From IMG/VR virus record IMGVR_UViG_3300022220_000006, positions 1 through 46,088 of that record: a DNA stretch of 46,088 nucleotides; one strand, 5' to 3'. The translations under genes and the position numbers were made by a program. The notes beneath the pieces are model-generated. The model saw only the letters and a program-made list of their open reading frames with translations, searched no databases and was not told where the DNA came from. This DNA is from a virus. Shown here piece by piece: positions 28,779 through 35,332 of the stretch; positions within the stretch are counted from its first letter, which is position 1, and every line of letters starts with the position of its first letter.

Positions 28779-28947
28779 TATTAAATAAACGAAACTATGC
28801 TCAACTATAAACGATAGTAAATAAACAATATCGATATACGTTTTCAAGCGAAGAGCTACTGGACGATCAATGAGAACACATGCAATGACATATCGAAATA
28901 TGCTATCAACGATATTAAATAAACGAAACTATGCTCAACTATAAACG
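28779..28947 (+). repeat. Two copies of a perfect 35-bp direct repeat
   Basis: Positions 28779-28813 and 28913-28947 are identical; both contain TAAATAAACGAAACTATGC and end ACTATAAACG. The 99 bp between them has no gene. The first copy starts at the -10/+1 region of the rightward promoter, so both lie in or at the start of the transcript. They could be operator sites or structured RNA elements. No function can be inferred from the sequence. Confidence 0.85.
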
Positions 28948-29020
28948 GTAAAGAAGGTAAAAATAAAGGATTGTAATAAAGATGAGGTAGTCACTTACAG
29001 GAAGGAATTAGAAGTTAAAT

Positions 29021-29455
29021 ATGGAGTTACATAAACCGTTTGTGTGTTGTCTTGATTTTGATGGCACAATTATTCATCATCCTGGCAACAAATCTTTTGA
29101 TTCATATGGTGCGGAACCAGAGATACCGGTTCCGTATGCACTAGATTGGTGTCGAAATTTTAACTCACTTGGTTTAAGGTTAATTTTGTGGACATCCAGA
29201 GGAACGCAGAGTTTTTTAGATAAAGCGATTCAGTACATGGAAAAAGCCGGTATCGATTTGTGGGATGTTAATAACAATGAAGAACAAAAACAATGGAGTG
29301 ATTCTAGAAAAATTCACGCACATGTTTATGTAGATGACAATGGACTCTCCCCTCTTTGTTATCCGATTCCTGGTAAACGAGGAGTGGTGGATTGGACATT
29401 GTGTGGTCCAATGGTTCTAGACCGGTACAATAATAAGGACAAGTACTATTCGTGA
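29021..29455 (+). CDS. HAD-superfamily phosphatase-like protein
   Basis: 144 aa. Motif I is CLDFDGTII (nucleophile D12, acid D14), motif II is ILWTSRGTQ, and VYVDDNG near 103-109 resembles motif IV, so the core fold is present. The protein is small with little cap domain, like phage nucleotide or polynucleotide 3'-phosphatases. It is the first gene after the rightward promoter. The substrate is not predictable; nucleotide monophosphate or RNA-end repair are both possible. Confidence 0.75.
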   Translation: MELHKPFVCCLDFDGTIIHHPGNKSFDSYGAEPEIPVPYALDWCRNFNSLGLRLILWTSRGTQSFLDKAIQYMEKAGIDLWDVNNNEEQKQWSDSRKIHAHVYVDDNGLSPLCYPIPGKRGVVDWTLCGPMVLDRYNNKDKYYS

Positions 29456-29673
29456 AATACAAATACTTGAAAAACGCGTTAGCAAACGCAATTAATAGGT
29501 GGGAAATTACTGGTCCTGAATCAGGAAAACGTATTTCAATCTCTATGTTTGTATACTGGCGAGAAGATCAGGTTAAAAGAGCCAATAAATGTTTCAAAAA
29601 ATTTTATCAGATTAGGTTCATTAGAACTGACAATCCAGTGTTTCCAAATCAAATACTGGTTATTAAAAAATGA
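29452..29673 (+). CDS. Small hypothetical protein
   Basis: 73 aa starting with GTG at 29452, overlapping the HAD gene by 4 nt. It is basic, with ISISMFVYWREDQVKRANKCF in the middle. No motif, signal or membrane segment is recognisable. The overlap with the HAD stop suggests coupled translation. Confidence 0.5.
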   Translation: MKYKYLKNALANAINRWEITGPESGKRISISMFVYWREDQVKRANKCFKKFYQIRFIRTDNPVFPNQILVIKK

Positions 29674-29703
29674 AGAAGCGGCTAGAACAATATACTCACT
29701 AAG

Positions 29704-29785
29704 GGGTAGGTATCCAAGTAGCGAAGGACGCGCACTGTAAATGCGTTACGTAGAAACGTCGTAAGTGCAATTCTTACCCTACCCA
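29704..29785 (+). tRNA. tRNA-Tyr (anticodon GTA)
   Basis: Seven-bp acceptor GGGTAGG/CCTACCC, D-stem TCC/GGA, anticodon loop CTGTAAA with GTA, a long variable arm (class II, as in bacterial tRNA-Tyr) and T-arm GTAAG-TGCAATT-CTTAC. Discriminator A at 29785. CCA is not encoded. Confidence 0.85.
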
Positions 29786-29791
29786 AATTTT

Positions 29792-29916
29792 GGAAGGGGT
29801 CCGGTAGATCTAGGACACGGAGTGGAATACTTTCCCATTGAATCAAAGAGAATACATTTTTGAAATCCGCTGACGTATAAAAGCGTTCGAGAATTCGATT
29901 CTCTCCCCTTCTGCCA
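29792..29916 (+). tRNA. tRNA-Ser (anticodon TGA) with ~37-nt insertion in the anticodon arm
   Basis: Acceptor GGAAGGG pairs with CCCTTCT (one G-U), then discriminator G and an encoded CCA (29914-29916). D-stem TCC/GGA is present. The 3' side of the anticodon arm is TTTGAAA-TCCGC (29859-29870) with anticodon TGA. Its 5' partner ACGGA lies at 29817-29821, so about 37 nt (29822-29858) sit between stem and loop. Removing them gives an 88-nt class II tRNA with a variable-arm stem GACG/CGTT, the right size for tRNA-Ser. The T-stem has a mismatch at the usual G53-C61 pair. Within the insert, TCAAA can pair with TTTGA of the anticodon loop. Either a tiny intron or a defective gene. Confidence 0.7.
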
Positions 29917-29938
29917 TTTTTAAGCGCAGATACCATAA

Positions 29939-30175
29939 ATGAAAATTGAAATAGACATATCTCAGATTGAGCAATTATTTTTGGACCTTGTAATAACTAA
30001 AAAATGTAGTTACTGTGATTGTAACGCTACACATAAATTTACTGAGACTCCAATCGCATATCCAGCAGTGGATAAAAAGGAATGGAGAGCTTTATTTTGT
30101 GACAAATGTGGTCATAAAACTGTATATCAACAGTTAATTATTGGGAAAGCATGTTTGGATATAGAAATCATTTAA
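29939..30175 (+). CDS. Small protein with zinc-ribbon-like cysteines
   Basis: 78 aa. Four cysteines in two pairs (CSYCDC near residue 23 and CDKCG near 55) could bind zinc. The rest is helical and acidic. There is no strong ribosome binding site before the ATG. It lies among tRNA genes in the rightward transcript. Function unknown. Confidence 0.6.
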   Translation: MKIEIDISQIEQLFLDLVITKKCSYCDCNATHKFTETPIAYPAVDKKEWRALFCDKCGHKTVYQQLIIGKACLDIEII

Positions 30176-30186
30176 GGGTACAAAAA

Positions 30187-30256
30187 TTGCGGCTAGCTTA
30201 TTGGAAAAGCGTCAGGGTATGACCTGGAGATGCAGTTAGATCTGCGCCGCAACCCA
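30187..30256 (+). tRNA. tRNA-like gene, shortened, isotype uncertain
   Basis: A perfect 7-bp acceptor TTGCGGC/GCCGCAA is followed by C and an encoded CCA. D-arm GCT/AGC with GG in the loop is present. The anticodon stem CAGG/CCTG leaves only a 6-nt loop (GTATGA); a 7-nt loop would give anticodon ATG. The T-arm is GCAG/CTGC with a 6-nt loop. The total is 70 nt, shorter than normal. The C discriminator is typical of tRNA-His, but a GTG anticodon is absent. Confidence 0.5.
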
Positions 30257-30275
30257 TTTTTAGAGGATGTAAATT

Positions 30276-30392
30276 ATGAGTGGTTATACTTTATATCGTT
30301 TGTATAATAAGAAAAAGAAATGTTATGTTGGCGTACCCCAACGGCAGAGGGACCGGTCTTATGAATTGTATATGTGGGAAATTTGTAAATGA
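30276..30392 (+). CDS. 38-aa small protein coupled to the PurN-like gene
   Basis: ATG at 30276 with GAGGA about 8 nt upstream. The peptide reads MSGYTLYRLYNKKKKCYVGV then QRQRDRSYELYMWEICK. It is basic and aromatic. The stop overlaps the PurN-like start as ATGA at 30389-30392, which supports real translation. The YTLYRLYN...YVG stretch is faintly like a GIY-YIG N-terminus, but too short to call. Confidence 0.55.
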   Translation: MSGYTLYRLYNKKKKCYVGVPQRQRDRSYELYMWEICK

Positions 30393-31096
30393 AAACAGTT
30401 ATACTGTTTATGTCTGGAACTGGCTCTAACGTTAATAAAATCTTAGAACGAGTATATGTTAGATTCAAAAGCAAATTTAAATTCTTTATCTTTACTGATG
30501 CATTGGAATCTAGAGCGTATGAAATATCTCTTAAGTATAGAGATGTTGGTTTTTTATATTTGGATATGAAAAACTTCTATAGTGAACGCGGTTACAGCTC
30601 TACTTCTTTATTACAGACAAATGGATTTGTAATAAGGGAACAGTATACTGCTTACATGTGGGATATGTTAAGAGTATATGATCCCGTTCTTGGTATATTT
30701 GCTGGATTTGAAGTGCTTTGTAATATCTGTAACCATTTTCGTTGTATCAATATTCATCCTGGTGATCTGACGCAGGAAAAAGATAACAAACGTATTCTTG
30801 TTGGTTTGGGAACAGCTCCAATTAAACAAGCTATACGTTATGGATACAAAACCATGTGCTCAACTGTTATTGAAGTTGATCCTATTTATGAATTGGATGA
30901 TATGGATTCTGGTAAAATATTAGATATTTCTCCAGAAGTTCCTATAACAACTAATGGACATACATGTGAGGAATTAGTAAACAACCAGGAGATCTTGGAA
31001 AGTTTAGCTAAAACTAACTTGCGCCATTTGAAAGAACAAGGAGACTGGTATGTGTTTCCGCGCTGCGTTGAAGGAGAACTAAAAAAACTATTATGA
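30389..31096 (+). CDS. PurN-like formyltransferase
   Basis: 235 aa. MSGTGSN at residues 8-14 is the phosphate-binding loop of phosphoribosylglycinamide (GAR) formyltransferase. GIFAGFEVL matches the AGFM-type block. N121 and H123 in CINIHPGDL are catalytic residues, and D173 in DDMDSGKILD is the third (DxGxI). It would add a formyl group from 10-formyl-tetrahydrofolate in step 3 of purine synthesis, complementing the phage purM at 37841. The Pro-Ser after IHP is replaced by Pro-Gly, and the folate loop is shorter than in the host type. A specialised formyltransferase, for example on a sugar nucleotide, is an alternative. Confidence 0.75.
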   Translation: MKTVILFMSGTGSNVNKILERVYVRFKSKFKFFIFTDALESRAYEISLKYRDVGFLYLDMKNFYSERGYSSTSLLQTNGFVIREQYTAYMWDMLRVYDPVLGIFAGFEVLCNICNHFRCINIHPGDLTQEKDNKRILVGLGTAPIKQAIRYGYKTMCSTVIEVDPIYELDDMDSGKILDISPEVPITTNGHTCEELVNNQEILESLAKTNLRHLKEQGDWYVFPRCVEGELKKLL

Positions 31097-31632
31097 AATT
31101 AGAAGATGTAACTAGAAGACACAGAATAGGTAAATATATTGATTACAAAAATTACAAGATAGGTCTTGAAATCGGTGTTAGAGAAGGAAACAATTCTTAT
31201 AACCTATTAAAAAGCTCTAAATTAGAAAAACTATATTGTGTAGATCCATGGACCATGACCAGGGTTCGAGGTATGACAAGAAATTCAAATGGTAATAAGT
31301 TTATGTCAGAAGCTGTTGTGAAGCTAAATGAGTTTGGTGACAGAGCTATAATGATAAGAGCTAAATCACAGGAAGTATCTCATTTATTTTATGATGGATT
31401 TTTTGATTTTATACATATAGATGGAGCACACACACGTCCTTGGATTGATCAAGATATAGAATTGTATTGGGATAAATGTCGTAGTGGTGGTTTATTTACT
31501 GGTCACGATTACTCTTCTAACCCTAAACATGCTGGCACGGTAAAAGATGCGGTTGATGAATTTGTGAAAAGAGAAAAGCTAAAGTTATACTGCACTAATG
31601 ACAGATTGGCGACATGGATGATACAGAAATAA
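31093..31632 (+). CDS. Class I SAM-dependent methyltransferase
   Basis: 179 aa. GLEIGVREGNNSYNLL is the SAM-binding glycine loop (motif I). YCVDPWT is the acidic end of strand 2. FIHIDGAHTRPWIDQDIELYWDKC and GGLFTGHDYS follow the pattern of the Methyltransf_24-type group often found with glycan and natural-product genes. It overlaps the PurN-like gene by 4 nt. Substrate unknown; sugar O-methylation is plausible from family usage. Confidence 0.75.
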   Translation: MKLEDVTRRHRIGKYIDYKNYKIGLEIGVREGNNSYNLLKSSKLEKLYCVDPWTMTRVRGMTRNSNGNKFMSEAVVKLNEFGDRAIMIRAKSQEVSHLFYDGFFDFIHIDGAHTRPWIDQDIELYWDKCRSGGLFTGHDYSSNPKHAGTVKDAVDEFVKREKLKLYCTNDRLATWMIQK

Positions 31633-32291
31633 TGAGACAATTGATTCCAATAAACTTCCAACAAGCAGTGATGGAGGAAACACCTGAAGGACACTTTTAT
31701 AGGACACCCACTGGCAATCGATACGCATCATCAACGACCATACTTGGAGCTACTAATGCTGAAAAAGATGAGATTCTTAAAGCATGGAGGGTTAGAGTAG
31801 GTCGTGAAGTGGCACAGTATATTACTGATGAATCTGCAATTATTGGTACGGAAGTACACACTATGATAGAGTATTACATAAATGGTTGTTTCTTACCAAT
31901 ATCTCCCAGATTAATCTCACAAGCACATTTTAACAATCTCAAATCATTGGTTAATAAAATTGATAACTTTTATGGAAATGAAATCAGATTGTGGGATGAT
32001 AAACTTGGAATAGCAGGTACTGCGGATAATATTAGTTATTATAATGGTAAGTTATCTGTTGTGGATTATAAGACGAAACGACGACCACAAAAGGAAGAAT
32101 ATTTGTGGGATCATTATCTCCAACTGTCCAGCTATGCATATATGTTTCAAAAACTAGAAGGAGTTAAGGTTGAACAGGTAGTACTCCTTATTTCCAGTGA
32201 AACGAATAGTAGACAAGAGTTTATTGTCGATCCTAGGAATTACTTTATTCCTTTAGTGAAACGTATTAAAATGTATTATGAAAAAATGTAA
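31614..32291 (+). CDS. RecB/Cas4-like PD-(D/E)XK nuclease
   Basis: 225 aa from ATG 31614; an ATG at 31632 makes a TAATG junction with the previous stop and is an equally good start. GTEVHTMIEYY (78-88) is the helix preceding the core. GIAGTADNIS supplies D138, VVDYKTK supplies D151 and K153, and QLSSYAYMF gives the Gln-Tyr motif of the RecB family. These residues complete a metal-dependent nuclease site. Such proteins act as DNA exonucleases in phage replication and recombination. It is followed by an HNH homing endonuclease. Confidence 0.85.
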   Translation: MDDTEIMRQLIPINFQQAVMEETPEGHFYRTPTGNRYASSTTILGATNAEKDEILKAWRVRVGREVAQYITDESAIIGTEVHTMIEYYINGCFLPISPRLISQAHFNNLKSLVNKIDNFYGNEIRLWDDKLGIAGTADNISYYNGKLSVVDYKTKRRPQKEEYLWDHYLQLSSYAYMFQKLEGVKVEQVVLLISSETNSRQEFIVDPRNYFIPLVKRIKMYYEKM

Positions 32292-32880
32292 AGTTAAAAA
32301 TTGTATAAAAAAGCACAAAGCGAAGGGTTATTGTAATAGACACTATCATCAAATAACACTTCATGGTAAAATATTAGAACGTACAAGATTTGATCCAAAT
32401 AAATTTATTATTAAGGATGACCACTGTTTAATAGAACTATATAATCAAAAGAATATTGTTATTGCTTATACAATTATTTCTTTATGTGATGTAGAAAAAT
32501 GTAAACAACATAAATGGTGTTTATCTGGACAATATGTAGGTACTCAACTAAAAAACCGTAAAAGTATGCTCTTACACAATTTCATACTTAATCGTTATAC
32601 CGGTGATCGGACAATTGTTTGTGATCATGATGATGGTAACCCATCAAACAATAGAAGAGAAAATTTAACAATACGATCTGCAAGCGATAATATACGAAAA
32701 TCAAAAATACAAATTAATAATACATCAGGATACAAAAATATATATTGGCACAAAAGAAGAGGTAAATGGCAGGTGTCAATAAGTGTTAATAAAAAACAAA
32801 AACATCTAGGATCTTTTATTGATATCGAAGATGCAAAATTATGCTTAGAAAAAAGTAAGTACGTTTGGAAACAAGCATGA
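32278..32880 (+). CDS. HNH homing endonuclease with AP2 DNA-binding domain
   Basis: 200 aa. The N-terminus has a Cys/His finger (CKVKNCIKKHKAKGYCNRHY). The HNH core is HNFILNRYTGDRTIVCDH then DGNPSNNRRENLTIRS, and the C-terminal AP2-like domain reads GYKNIYWHKRRGKWQVSISV. It overlaps the upstream nuclease by 14 nt. Its 3' end (VWKQA) is nearly identical in DNA to the start of the methyltransferase at 32980, marking where it was inserted. Confidence 0.85.
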   Translation: MKKCKVKNCIKKHKAKGYCNRHYHQITLHGKILERTRFDPNKFIIKDDHCLIELYNQKNIVIAYTIISLCDVEKCKQHKWCLSGQYVGTQLKNRKSMLLHNFILNRYTGDRTIVCDHDDGNPSNNRRENLTIRSASDNIRKSKIQINNTSGYKNIYWHKRRGKWQVSISVNKKQKHLGSFIDIEDAKLCLEKSKYVWKQA

Positions 32881-32951
32881 AAAAAAAGAGTTGGAGACCA
32901 GTAATAGAACACGGACAAGAGATCCGAGAGAATTCTTCTCAGAGTTTCTAA
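32877..32951 (+). pseudogene. 24-aa remnant resembling the start of the FkbM gene
   Basis: ATG overlaps the HNH stop (ATGA). The peptide MKKKSWRPVIEHGQEIRENS aligns with MKRRVWKQALEHGQDVHRDI at 32980. It ends after 24 codons. This looks like a duplicated, truncated copy of the 5' end of the next gene, produced when the HNH gene was inserted. It may still act in ribosome re-initiation. Confidence 0.6.
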
Positions 32952-32979
32952 AAAGACTGAATATGTACAGGAAACAATC

Positions 32980-33651
32980 ATGAAAAGAAGAGTTTGGAAG
33001 CAAGCATTAGAACATGGACAAGATGTCCACCGAGATATTAGTTCACTATTACCAAGCTATAAATGTAAAACAATATTTGATGTTGGTGCGTTTAAGGGTT
33101 CCTTTACAGAGATTTGTTTATTTAACTATTACGATCCATCTATTTATTGTTTCGAACCAGTGAAAGCAAATTATGACATATTGGTTTCAAAATACAAAAA
33201 TAATAACAATGTAAAAGTAGAGAGTTGCGGATTAGACGATAAAGATGGTATCAAAACAATCTATATTTCTGAAGATCTTTCTATGTGCAGTTTGTATTCA
33301 AAACACCATACACAACACGAAACCAGTTATTTAACAACTCTTAATTCTTATTGTGGTAGTAGAGAAATTAAACAGATTGATTTCTTAAAAATAGATACAG
33401 AAGGAAATGACCTTAATGTTCTAAGGGGGGGAGATAAACTTCTGTTAAATCATCAAATAAACTTTATCCAAGTAGAAGCTAGTATGAATCATGCAAACTG
33501 TTCTCATGTTCATATTAATGTATTCAATGAATATATGCACGGTTATGGATATTACTTGTTCGGGGTTTATAATCAATGTTTAGAGTGGCAATTGCAGAAA
33601 CAATATATGCGAAGAGCTGATTTGATATATATATCAAAAAAAATGATCTAG
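32980..33651 (+). CDS. FkbM-family methyltransferase
   Basis: 223 aa. IFDVGAFKGSFTE is motif I. YCFEPVKANYDIL is the SAM ribose contact, and QIDFLKIDTEGNDLNVLRGG is the strongly conserved FkbM signature. Its family methylates hydroxyls on sugars and small molecules. The N-terminal stretch before motif I (30 residues) is where the HNH-associated duplication lies. CAGGAAAC lies about 9 nt before the ATG. Confidence 0.85.
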   Translation: MKRRVWKQALEHGQDVHRDISSLLPSYKCKTIFDVGAFKGSFTEICLFNYYDPSIYCFEPVKANYDILVSKYKNNNNVKVESCGLDDKDGIKTIYISEDLSMCSLYSKHHTQHETSYLTTLNSYCGSREIKQIDFLKIDTEGNDLNVLRGGDKLLLNHQINFIQVEASMNHANCSHVHINVFNEYMHGYGYYLFGVYNQCLEWQLQKQYMRRADLIYISKKMI

Positions 33652-33672
33652 CAAAATTTAAACCGATTTATA

Positions 33673-33698
33673 TTAATAGTGTAATGTTACACTATTAA
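33673..33698. repeat. 12-bp perfect inverted repeat
   Basis: TTAATAGTGTAA, TG, TTACACTATTAA. It lies between the FkbM stop and the tRNA-Gly-like gene, 3 nt before the acceptor. There is no U-tract, so it is not a standard terminator. It could be a processing signal for the tRNA or an operator site. Confidence 0.8.
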
Positions 33699-33700
33699 CT

Positions 33701-33764
33701 GGCGAGTTTCGTCTAATTGTAAGATCGGTGATTTCCAACCAAGGTTCGATTCCCGAACTTGCTC
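33701..33764 (+). tRNA. tRNA-Gly-like gene (anticodon TCC), shortened
   Basis: Acceptor GGCGAGT pairs fully with ACTTGCT (two G-U pairs) and a C follows. The loop TTTCCAA carries TCC, and the T-arm keeps GGTTCGATTCC. The 3' side of the anticodon stem and the T-stem are too short: the total is 64 nt, at least 7 less than normal, as if a few bases after the anticodon loop were lost. CCA is not encoded. Probably degenerate, or matured in an unusual way. Confidence 0.45.
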
Positions 33765-33788
33765 TAACCTATATAAGGAAATGGTAAT

Positions 33789-33929
33789 ATGGCAGCTAAT
33801 GCATCAGATTACAAATTGTTCGAACAAGAGTATAAACTATTATGCAACAAGTATAAACTAGAATATGTTGTGAGACGAAGACAGTTAGTTCTTGCACCAA
33901 AACAACCCGTTATTAAGGGGAAATCATAA
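33789..33929 (+). CDS. 46-aa hypothetical protein
   Basis: ATG at 33789 with AAGGA upstream; the stop overlaps the next start (TAATG at 33927). The peptide is helical and basic (YKLLCNKYKLEYVVRRRQLV). There is no motif that I recognise. The coupling and ribosome binding site make real expression likely. Confidence 0.6.
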   Translation: MAANASDYKLFEQEYKLLCNKYKLEYVVRRRQLVLAPKQPVIKGKS

Positions 33930-34129
33930 TGAGTATCTGGGACAAAATAAAAAAAGATGCCAGCTCTGTTGCTACCGTGGCCGAGGGTGCTGCTAGAGTA
34001 GTAGTAGCGGCACCGCACGTTACTAAGGGAATAGCAGACACAGCAACTTCCGAGATAGAAGTTGGTGCTGATACGGAAGTTGGTATTAATACGGAAATTG
34101 TAGATGTGGCTGAGGAAGCGTTATTGTAA
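33929..34129 (+). CDS. 66-aa hypothetical protein, amphipathic N-terminus
   Basis: MSIWDKIKKDASSVATVAEG then Ala/Val-rich helix to about residue 40, then an acidic tail with repeats of the form EVGADTEVGINTE. It has no transmembrane helix long enough to be certain. AAGGGGAAATCATA before the start is a good ribosome binding site. Unknown function; it is the last gene before the non-coding stretch at 34.14 kb. Confidence 0.6.
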   Translation: MSIWDKIKKDASSVATVAEGAARVVVAAPHVTKGIADTATSEIEVGADTEVGINTEIVDVAEEALL

Positions 34130-34145
34130 TTCTTTTAAAAAGTAC

Positions 34146-34174
34146 TTGCATTCATGTGAGAGTGGATGTATACT
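34146..34174 (+). promoter_or_regulatory. Sigma70-like promoter before the 34.2 kb non-coding region
   Basis: TTGCAT (34146-34151), 17 bp, TATACT (34169-34174). The upstream TTTTAAAAAGTACTTGCAT matches that of the late-operon promoter at 28610, and the TGTATACTATATA around the -10 matches the promoter at 45036. Confidence 0.7.
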
Positions 34175-34180
34175 ATATAC

Positions 34181-34490
34181 AGTAAAGCTAAAAGTAGAGT
34201 TGGTGGAGGGTTTTAGGATTCCTCCTTTGGTCTTGTAGTTCCCCCCCACCACCTCTTCCTCAGAAAACACTGGTGCGGTTAGCGGTTTTCATTTCTTCCC
34301 TTTACCGCATTAGTGTTTACTAAAGAGGGAAAATACGTTACCCTCCCTTTTGTATCTCCGGCGCGTGAACGCGATGTTTCTTGAGTTAGATCAAGCGGAG
34401 TACGTTTTATACTCTGAATGCAGGGGAAGTAACTGGTAGGAGCATCATTTTATAGCAGGGTATAGAATCGGTTACTTGCTACCTTCTAGA
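34181..34490 (+). ncRNA. Candidate structured non-coding RNA
   Basis: About 310 nt with no reading frame on either strand, starting just after a good promoter and ending 2 nt before a convergent gene. Strong stems: GAGTTGGTGG/CCACCACCTC (34197-34206 with 34246-34255, one mismatch) and a 13-bp stem ACACTGGTGCGGT with ACCGCATTAGTGT (34267-34279 with 34304-34316, two G-U). Smaller ones: GAGTA/TACTC near 34398-34413 and AAGTAAC/GTTACTT (34427-34433 with 34471-34477). It does not resemble tmRNA, RNase P, 6S RNA or a group I intron. The G-U pairs argue for RNA, not DNA, structure. Confidence 0.6.
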
Positions 34491-34491
34491 A

Positions 34492-34986
34492 TTAAACTGG
34501 CTCATTATGTGTTTTATCGCCAGGCAGTTTAATTAAAATAGGTTCCTCTTTGAGAGATGACGATTTAGACATCAAATCCTGTCCTTGAGACCACCCTAAA
34601 CGGTCAATTATTGACTGCTTTTGATTGTCAGCTCCCTTTTTTATTATATTCCTCTTAACATGATGCAGTAATGATGGTACATCTTTATATATCTTGCGTG
34701 TAGTATTGTTTTTTTTATGATCTTTTTCACATTTGTATACTGCACATGGAATATGTTGTTTTTCACAAAAATCTATGAATAATTTGTTAACATTGCACGC
34801 AGTTACTACAACATAATCAATATCACTAACTCCCATGGTAGATATTGCTCTATTTACTGTCTCTACTTCTATTACCTCAGATACACCATCATTAAGTTCT
34901 TTAATTAAGCTGTCTACCTCCGGGTCCCTATCAAGCTCAACTATTAAAACTCTATATTTAGTATTAAATAGTTCGCATTTATCCAT
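34492..34986 (-). CDS. Hypothetical protein, receiver-like alpha/beta fold
   Basis: 164 aa. YRVLIVELDRDPEVDSLIKELN and later DIDYVVVTACNVNKLFIDFC alternate strand and helix like a response-regulator receiver or a small Rossmann domain. The acidic pocket expected of a receiver is incomplete. The tail is Lys/Ser-rich and ends HNEPV. It is the last gene of a leftward pair with the membrane protein at 35236. Confidence 0.5.
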   Translation of the reverse strand: MDKCELFNTKYRVLIVELDRDPEVDSLIKELNDGVSEVIEVETVNRAISTMGVSDIDYVVVTACNVNKLFIDFCEKQHIPCAVYKCEKDHKKNNTTRKIYKDVPSLLHHVKRNIIKKGADNQKQSIIDRLGWSQGQDLMSKSSSLKEEPILIKLPGDKTHNEPV

Positions 34987-34987
34987 T

Positions 34988-35236
34988 TTAAGTTTTCCTT
35001 AGAAACTCTCTTTCAATACGTAAAGCGAGTTCCGATATCTCCCTCTGTGCCGTGAGACGAAACTCTGCATTATCTTCCGCTATTTTAATCAGATCTCGTT
35101 GCATTACATTTTGGAGGGTAGCAATTTCCCCGCTTATAGCACCAATATATGAAAAGATTTTAAACGCTACGGTAATTAAACCAATCAAAAATGTAAATAT
35201 ACCAATGATCCCTGCTATTGTTCCTAGCTCTATCAT
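34988..35236 (-). CDS. Small membrane protein with coiled-coil tail (holin-like?)
   Basis: 82 aa. Residues 7-32 are one hydrophobic helix (GIIGIFTFLIGLITVAFKIF), followed by ISGEIATLQNVMQRDLIKIA and a charged helix. The size and one N-terminal membrane helix would suit a holin, spanin or a membrane anchor. No lysis enzyme lies beside it, so the role is open. It has no clear SD site, and follows the terminator at 35292-35319. Confidence 0.5.
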   Translation of the reverse strand: MIELGTIAGIIGIFTFLIGLITVAFKIFSYIGAISGEIATLQNVMQRDLIKIAEDNAEFRLTAQREISELALRIEREFLRKT

Positions 35237-35291
35237 TATGCACCCTCGTTAGGTTAATTGTCTAAATATTAATATATCGAAAGAGCATGTA

Positions 35292-35319
35292 AAAACCGTC
35301 GGATAAATCCGACGGTTTT
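35292..35319. terminator. Strong bidirectional hairpin terminator
   Basis: AAAACCGTCGGA, loop TAAA, TCCGACGGTTTT. The 12-bp stem has A on one side and T on the other, so it works on both strands. It lies 13 nt past the stop of the leftward gene at 35333, which it most likely terminates. Confidence 0.85.
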
Positions 35320-35332
35320 GATAAAGCAACAC

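Noticed and set aside
28779-28947. Hammerhead ribozyme in the leader
   Set aside because: GAAAC is present but the CUGAUGA core and matching stems are absent.
29682-29936. 84-codon minus-strand frame over the tRNAs
   Set aside because: Lies across two tRNA genes on the opposite strand; no ribosome binding site.
32625-32981. 118-codon minus-strand frame opposite the HNH gene
   Set aside because: Antisense of a clear HNH-AP2 protein; no ribosome binding site.
34181-34490. tmRNA, RNase P RNA or group I intron
   Set aside because: No tRNA-like ends, no tag frame, none of the conserved core sequences seen.
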